Below, piece after piece: positions 58,398 to 64,000 of a stretch of 64,000 bases of DNA (positions within the stretch are counted from its first letter, which is position 1; every line of letters begins with the position of its first letter). Location: contig CP136068.1 in assembly GCA_032622095.1 (NCBI GenBank), positions 159,359,465 to 159,423,464 on the forward strand. Direction: 5' to 3'. The position numbers and the translations under genes are program-made. The notes beneath the pieces were generated by a model. That model was not told the DNA's origin, searched no databases, and saw nothing but the letters and a program-made list of their open reading frames with translations. Origin of the DNA: Siphonodentalium dalli. Taxonomy: Eukaryota; Mollusca; Scaphopoda; Gadilida; Siphonodentaliidae.

Positions 58398-59510
58398 AAG
58401 GTATTACTGTAAGTGTTGCCAACAGTGAATGTATGCAAAATTTTCCAACTCTTTGGGGTGCGTTCACACAACTAGCAGAATTGACTAGCGATTTGTCATG
58501 AATTCTTCATACATGACTATCCATTGCACATTCTTGAATGCCACTTATCGCAGAATGAGTGTATTCGACTGTTTTATCCTATATTGGAGCTGAGAAATGC
58601 CACGAGTTATTGCACGATTGATTCTCATAATATATTAGAATAGATTTTTTTAGCACACTTCAGTTGTATAACAACTATATAGGGAATTACATATATCTCA
58701 CGATATTGCTATTGCAAATGTAAACAATTCATATTATACCTTGTTGCACATAATTCGCACCTACGCTCGTAATAAGAACATTTGCTTACCTCTATTTTGA
58801 AGAATTATAGTTAATATCATAAATATGTAAACTTTGCGGTACGTGTATGTTGTGCGTATAATACCACAATGATTAGCAGCTTGTTAAATTGTGAGTAAGT
58901 GTTATTATAGCTGCACAAAGGTAATCGGGTAGCTCCATAGCAACGGTTGTCAAGCAGTTTTGTACCAGACCAATATTGTCTGCACACACTCGCTAAAATG
59001 ATATGATATAAAGTTAACGCGGAAGATTGTCATAATCAACTTTCAGATAGTTTTATATCATATAAATGCTTCTTGTGTCATTATACCCATCAATTATAGT
59101 AATCAAAACAAACAACTCATTGTTTTTTTTTGCATTATATTTACGCTATTCCATCATCTACTGTCCTATAATTTTTGTTTTGCAATCCGTAGAATTGTTA
59201 TATATATACAGAGTGATTTATCAGTTTATGTTTTCTTGTCAAAGTACATTTTATAATAAAAAATGTACCCACATCTTAATAAAATGTTGATACACGCAGC
59301 CAATAATAGGGACTTTCAAACAAATGGCGGCCATTTTATCCGCCATTTTGATTCTACCCAACTATAACGGACACTGAGTCAATGGATATATAGCCTGATC
59401 CATTTTCAGTACAAATAGGTACATAACACGTTGTTTTTCGATGAGAAACTAAGTCATAACGATGCATACTTGTTGGGATTGAGAGAAAAACAAGAATTGT
59501 TGTCAAAACG
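58398..59510. other. No gene recognised
   Basis: This is AT-rich unique sequence with only short open frames. Confidence 0.5.
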
Positions 59511-59555
59511 GTTACCATGGCAACCATGGGCTTTCTCCAGCTTGGCATGATATCA
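59511..59555 (-). repeat. Dispersed repeat, inverted partner of 49149-49192
   Basis: It carries GGTTACCATGGCAACCATGG and AGCTTGGCATGATA. It sits directly beside the 59560-59651 repeat, which suggests both may be parts of one larger dispersed element. Confidence 0.75.
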
Positions 59556-59559
59556 AAAA

Positions 59560-59651
59560 TGTCTTATTTTTATATGTAGTACATGCGTGTTAAGTTTTGT
59601 GCTTTTACCATAAAATGCACGATTTTGTCATCTATCCGCCCCACTACATAT
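59560..59651 (+). repeat. Dispersed repeat, near-identical to 54841-54932
   Basis: This is the second copy of the 92-bp sequence, ending GCCCCACTA in both places, after which the two loci diverge completely. Confidence 0.85.
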
Positions 59652-59741
59652 ACTCACTACCGCCATGTGAGGTCGGTTGTGGCCGAATTTCTCTATTATC
59701 GAGAAATGGAATTACTAAATACAGTTAGTATTGTCAAAATA

Positions 59742-60207
59742 AATTGTGACCCGCCATATCATATCCAGTCGTAAGTCGGGATTTTTTTACCCTGTGCCAA
59801 TGCATTCTCTTATATATGCGAGTCGACCATAGGTCGCCTCGCATATATAAGAGAATGCATTGGCCTAACAATTTTTTATCATTTTTTTTAAATAAATGTT
59901 TCTGACAATTTTTAGGACATAAAATAAAAAAAACATCCATTACCTTGCAGTGAGCCCCACGCATATATAGAAGCATATATAAGAGTGTCGTCTGCTCATG
60001 TTTGTCTGGGGCTCTGTGTGGTTGAAATTATAAAATTGTTGAAGAATACAAGACAAAATTATTAAAATTGTAAAAAATTGTTAGGCCAATGCATTCTCTT
60101 ATATATGCGAGGCGACCTATGGTCGACTCGCATATATAAGAGAATGCATTGGCACACGGTAAACAAATCCCGACTTACGACTGGATTTGATATGGCGGGT
60201 CACAATT
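59742..60207. mobile_element. MITE with 65-bp inverted ends around the double-palindrome core
   Basis: The ends AATTGTGACCCGCCATATCA and CCAGTCGTAAGTCGGGATTT pair with their exact or near-exact complements at 60150-60207. Inside are the same two 70-bp palindromes as in the TTAA-ended elements (59797-59866 and 60083-60152). The outer arms are unrelated to those of 30700-31082. A possible 8-bp flank repeat, TTGTCAAA, lies at 59731 and 60206. The whole 466 bp could fold into one stem with two side hairpins. Confidence 0.8.
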
Positions 60208-62448
60208 GTCAAATGCTGCCAGTTATACCTTACTATTTTAACTTGTAATTCCTTGTATCGAACTTTCAGATGATGTCGGTATCCTATCTCATTATCAATT
60301 TATACAAGAATATCACTTAAAGTATTTGTGGATATTTGATGTGCAGGGAATAAATGCGCTAAATTATGCTTCCAATGTAGCCCAAATTTGGCCCACGGTC
60401 TACATTCTGTCGTAAAAGATGACGCACCAGATATCACGCCGATTAGTCAAACTTGAGATATAACATTGTCCCAAAACGCCGTATTTGCACTCAAGTTGAC
60501 ACTATATTGCTTATGATGGTTGTCGAAATGACGTCACAAAACGTCACACTCAAACTCATACTTGCTTTGATAGAATGGCTATTATTATGGTTATATTGCA
60601 TAGGCGAAACTTCCATCAATTTGTCACATCAGGTTGCGTGTAAATATAATTAAGGGATATTGATTCTGTCGTGGAAGAGCATGTGCTGTAGAGTCGACAG
60701 CTCTATCATCGTTGGGCATGGGTGCTAAATTATCCGATTTCTGTTAGCCAGTTGAGTGCATATATAAGTAACGAATGTTGTCTTTTGTTGAAACTTGTGC
60801 ATTGAATGTGGAATCGAATGGTTCTACTCGGAAGACGGCGAAGGGACGCAGTATGATCTCCGGCCAGTGGGTAGTGCTCAGCAGATTAGAAAACCCACAG
60901 TCCCGAGCGGACCGGGAATTATACAATTGCAACACTGTCGGCGCTAAATGCTCTTTTAATCTTCCAATTGAGTGTAAATATGTATAAATAAAATGTTTAA
61001 GACATCAAACTGCTCGTGACGCGCTTAAATTGGCTGCAGTACAGGGGGCCCGTACCACATATACGCTGCTGAATAAAGGCTCCCGAAGGGATCATGGATG
61101 GGATCAAAATGTGCGCGGAGGACACAACGGGCAGCAGTCTGCGCATAATGGGGCAGCATGTCCCTATAATCCGCGTAATAAAGGTTCCATATGGGAACCT
61201 GTTTAAGATAACAACAAAAATGCATGAAGCGCACAAAAGGGCCACACGAAAACCCCTATACAGGTAGGCAGGTTGCACCCAATGGGGCCACATAGCATAT
61301 TTCAGTTAATATAGTTATACAGTAATATATCTTAATTTTGTTGCGTTCCAAATGTACATGTATCATGGCGTTATGTGGGTTCGGATGAACCAGACATGGG
61401 AAGGACAATGCTGTATATTGTCCGACCATGCACTGTCTACATTATTATATGCACGTTATCGCAACGTATACACGACACACTCTGCTACCAAATGGACATT
61501 AATGGCGGCCAAATTCGAACAGGTATAGCAACGAATTCTAGAAGAGGCAAAACAATTATCCAAAGTTCGAAATAGTTGGATTTAAATTCACACTTACGAT
61601 GCTTACGCGTAATTAGTAGAGAATCGCGCTATTTTAAATATTAATGTTGTGACCCGAATACCCTCGATTGTCGAACTGAAGAATCGTTTGGCCTCCAGAA
61701 CCTTTGGTACTAAAATATTGGTATTAATCAACTTACACAATAATTGCATATAAATATCATATGTCGTACACGAACTACCCACGTAGTGGTTCGATATACG
61801 CGTATATGTAAAGGAAATACAAATTTGATTATTCATACTGTTCGTCATCAACAATTATGAACATTTTGCTGTGTGGTGCATCCGTGATATCGGATATCGA
61901 CCCATGCACCGCGCTCACCGCATCAATTATTACGTTACTACCAGCCTTAGAGTAAAACTGGATATGTTGGATGGGGGTAAAAATACTGATGTTATTGAAA
62001 TAAAGTGTTCCCACTTCTGTATGCATGCAATGGCAAGAGAAGGATACTATTGTCCATTCCATTTATAATATAAATGATAATTTGTTCATGCCTGCGAAAA
62101 CAAAAAAAGTAACAAAGCACATTTATTTACCCGTCATTTGTGACGGGCAAGCCCCTAGTACATATATTAATACACACTACCTTATATGTCAGTCCCTGTT
62201 ATCAGTCCGTTGTTTCCCACACTGCAGTGAAGCACAAAATATCAAAAAGGAGTGACCAGCCTGCCTGCTACCTCAGATAATCACCAATACACACACTCAC
62301 CATGTTCAGTTGCAGTTGCATTAGCACATAAGTGCAACATGAGGAGACTTTTGAAGAAAGTTTAAAGAGGCTGAAAATGTTAATTCTCTATTTTAAGCCA
62401 TTAAGCCTTCCATGATGGGAGCTTCCTGGTTTGTGCGCGAAAACCATG
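60208..62448. other. No gene recognised
   Basis: An unrecognised frame at 60775-60987 (SMISGQWVVLSRLENPQSRA) and the moderately GC-rich 61020-61280 stand out slightly. AATAAAGG-TCCC/TCCA blocks recur twice in the latter. I cannot assign either. Confidence 0.45.
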
Positions 62449-62685
62449 TGCCAATGCATTCTCTTATACATGCGAGTCGACCATAGGTCGCTTCGCATAT
62501 ATAAGAGAATGCATTGGCCTAAAAATTGTATATTATTTTTTATAATTATTAAAGAATATAAGAAAAACAATGATAATTTTGTTTCAAAGAATTTAAGAAA
62601 TATTGATAAAAATTGTTAGGCCAATGCATTCTCGTATATATGCGAGGCGACCTATGGTCGACTCGGATGCATATGAGAATGCGTT
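62449..62685. mobile_element. Core-only copy of the double-palindrome element
   Basis: Two palindromes (62449-62518 and 62617-62685, the second with a damaged right half) flank an AT core, with neither the TTAA arms nor the 59742-type arms. Confidence 0.75.
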
Positions 62686-63753
62686 TTTTCAATGTATGCC
62701 CTTGGAAAGCTGTTCCACTGAATAGTTCCATTACACATCCATGTTTTTTTGAGTATCGCCTTGATCTGTCAAAACTTTGGACAGGGACGTATAGCGAGTG
62801 ATGAGGGCGTTTTCACCCCAGAAACTTGGAAACTCCCCCCCCCCTCCCAAACTTTGGTAAAAATGTTCAACAGTGGGAAATTTCATGCCTGACAAGACTT
62901 CGTTTGGAAATTATACACCACATGCAGGTTGAAATTGTTCTCATTGTCTGGTTTGTTGTTTTTAAACCAACAATGGCATATTTTACTTATTCATCGTCAT
63001 CATATTAAATGCTCTCTACCAATTTATTGACAGATTTTAATAATTTGGATTGGGATCTATATGGATGTAATCATGTGTAGAATATAAACATTACTGTTGA
63101 TGATGACATATGGTAAAGTATTTTAATTTGCTAACGTATTGTATCAGCTCTCACTGTGTGGACCAACCAATACGGCATTCAGGTTGGGTATGGTTGAACA
63201 TAGTGAGTTTATAATAATAATTTATAAATTTTGTGCTACTCTGGTAGTTTTTTTTTTTCAATTCTGCCATCTCTTTTTTGAGAAAATTGTTCTCTTAATC
63301 TTGTCTTTGTTATAACTGGGCCCATGCATTCTAGCGTGCTATACTGTCTGATTTTCTCAATAAGCCCTAATAAAGAAGGTTGGGTCATTTCCAGTTTACA
63401 GGAATAAATATACCTCGTATACAAAAGTATACATATGCCTAGCGCATCTAATTGATCCCAATTTTTTATTCCCACTATGCCAGCCATAGGAGATATATCT
63501 AATATATGACGCTACATGGTAAATGAAGTGCGCCATGTTTCAAGTTAGTAGATCCGACCTCTACTTTGCCATATTGTCACAAGGCATAACACAAATGTTG
63601 CACAGGTCTTCGTGCAAAACGATATTTGCAGTCATGTTTTTGTTCTATGATTTTGAGTTATGTCTCTTGAATTGAATCCAACAAGCAGCGAATTCCATAT
63701 TGAACTATTATAGTTGAATATCAATTACTAATGTAATGCTGTGTATCTTGCAG
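62686..63753. other. No gene recognised
   Basis: This is AT-rich sequence with a short C run at 62836-62845. It would be intron if the exon at 63754 is real. Confidence 0.45.
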
Positions 63754-63823
63754 CCGAAGAACACCGCATGTGGCAACGGTCAGATCAGCCTTCCCGGGAA
63801 AGAAGACACCACCACGTGTTTAG
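63754..63823 (+). CDS. Candidate 70-nt internal exon
   Basis: TATCTTGCAG precedes and TTTAG/GTTTGT follows a short, GC-richer stretch. Read from its first base, it encodes PKNTACGNGQISLPGKEDTT and then TCL, with two cysteines. Entry is phase 0 and exit phase 1. Entry in phase 0 is compatible with the PAN-domain exon at 32979-33302 on the same strand, but the distance is 30 kb and includes a LINE. A second frame is also open for most of the exon, so the coding assignment is tentative. Confidence 0.35.
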
Positions 63824-64000
63824 GTTTGTTTATTTATAATAGTGATCGTTATGTAAAAATTGAATCATGTTCATTTGCTGAATTCGGCTTGCATACATAT
63901 AGTGCCATGTAGTTAGAGCGGAGCACATCCGCATCGATTGCACTGCATTAATTTGCATATCAAGGGTTAAATGGATAATTGTGTGGTATACGACTGATGT

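Noticed and set aside
60775..60987. 70-codon frame with protein-like composition
   Set aside because: I could not match it to any family. It has no splice sites of quality, so it is noted only in the stretch description.
1..64000. Viral or endogenous retroviral genes
   Set aside because: No protease, integrase, capsid or envelope motif and no LTR pair was seen. The only reverse transcriptase is that of the LINE.

Overview
This window reads as non-coding, transposon-rich nuclear DNA of a metazoan, most likely a marine invertebrate. A mollusc or other lophotrochozoan is my guess, with low confidence. The DNA is AT-rich. The only convincing host coding pieces are short, intron-flanked exons with canonical GT/AG splice signals. 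The rest is LINE, SINE, Penelope-like, Helitron and MITE material, with microsatellites and minisatellites. I see no prokaryotic gene organisation, no CRISPR array, no rRNA and no free-standing tRNA gene. The tRNA-like sequences present belong to SINEs.

Host genes. On the minus strand, 9578-9846 is a first coding exon with a strong start context and a signal peptide. It encodes a secreted cysteine-containing peptide and ends at a GTGAGT donor. A paralogous exon lies 3 kb further along the same strand at 6420-6497. It has a clean acceptor and donor, the same C-x(2,4)-C-x-C-x(10,11)-C pattern and the same end phase. On the plus strand, 32979-33302 is a first exon encoding a signal peptide and a PAN/apple-like cysteine motif, ending at a GTAAGG donor. 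A 70-nt candidate exon at 63754-63823 is in a compatible phase.

Mobile elements, left to right. 2326-3220 is a Mutator-like MITE with a 9-bp target duplication, whose terminal inverted repeats are themselves tandem arrays. 3842-4206 and 34405-34890 are palindromic MITEs. Two complete and several partial elements are built on a double palindrome of about 70 bp: 5622-5994, 10815-11234, 30700-31082, 59742-60207 and 62449-62685, with fragments near 14.0 and 32.0 kb. The 30700-31082 copy has TTAA ends typical of piggyBac. A degraded Penelope-like GIY-YIG domain sits at 7973-8371. 22545-27349 is a head-to-tail array of six non-autonomous Helitrons, each running from TC to CTAG. 35453-43458 is a full-length L1/Tx1-like LINE on the minus strand, with an intact ORF1, a broken ORF2, a poly(A) tail and a 15-bp target duplication. 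57821-58128 is a tRNA-derived SINE with a 13-bp target duplication, and it splits a small open frame.

Repeats. Minisatellites lie at 6213, 14329, 30531 and 33481. A GC-rich block of about 3 kb at 44020-46950 is built from two interleaved repeat units and generates long spurious open frames. From 49 to 57 kb lie several diverged tandem or inverted duplications of 150-450 bp. The most notable structures are the junction-resolved Helitron array together with a related uninterrupted locus at 48340-48610, the paralogous cysteine-rich exons, and one palindromic core shared by two otherwise different MITE families.
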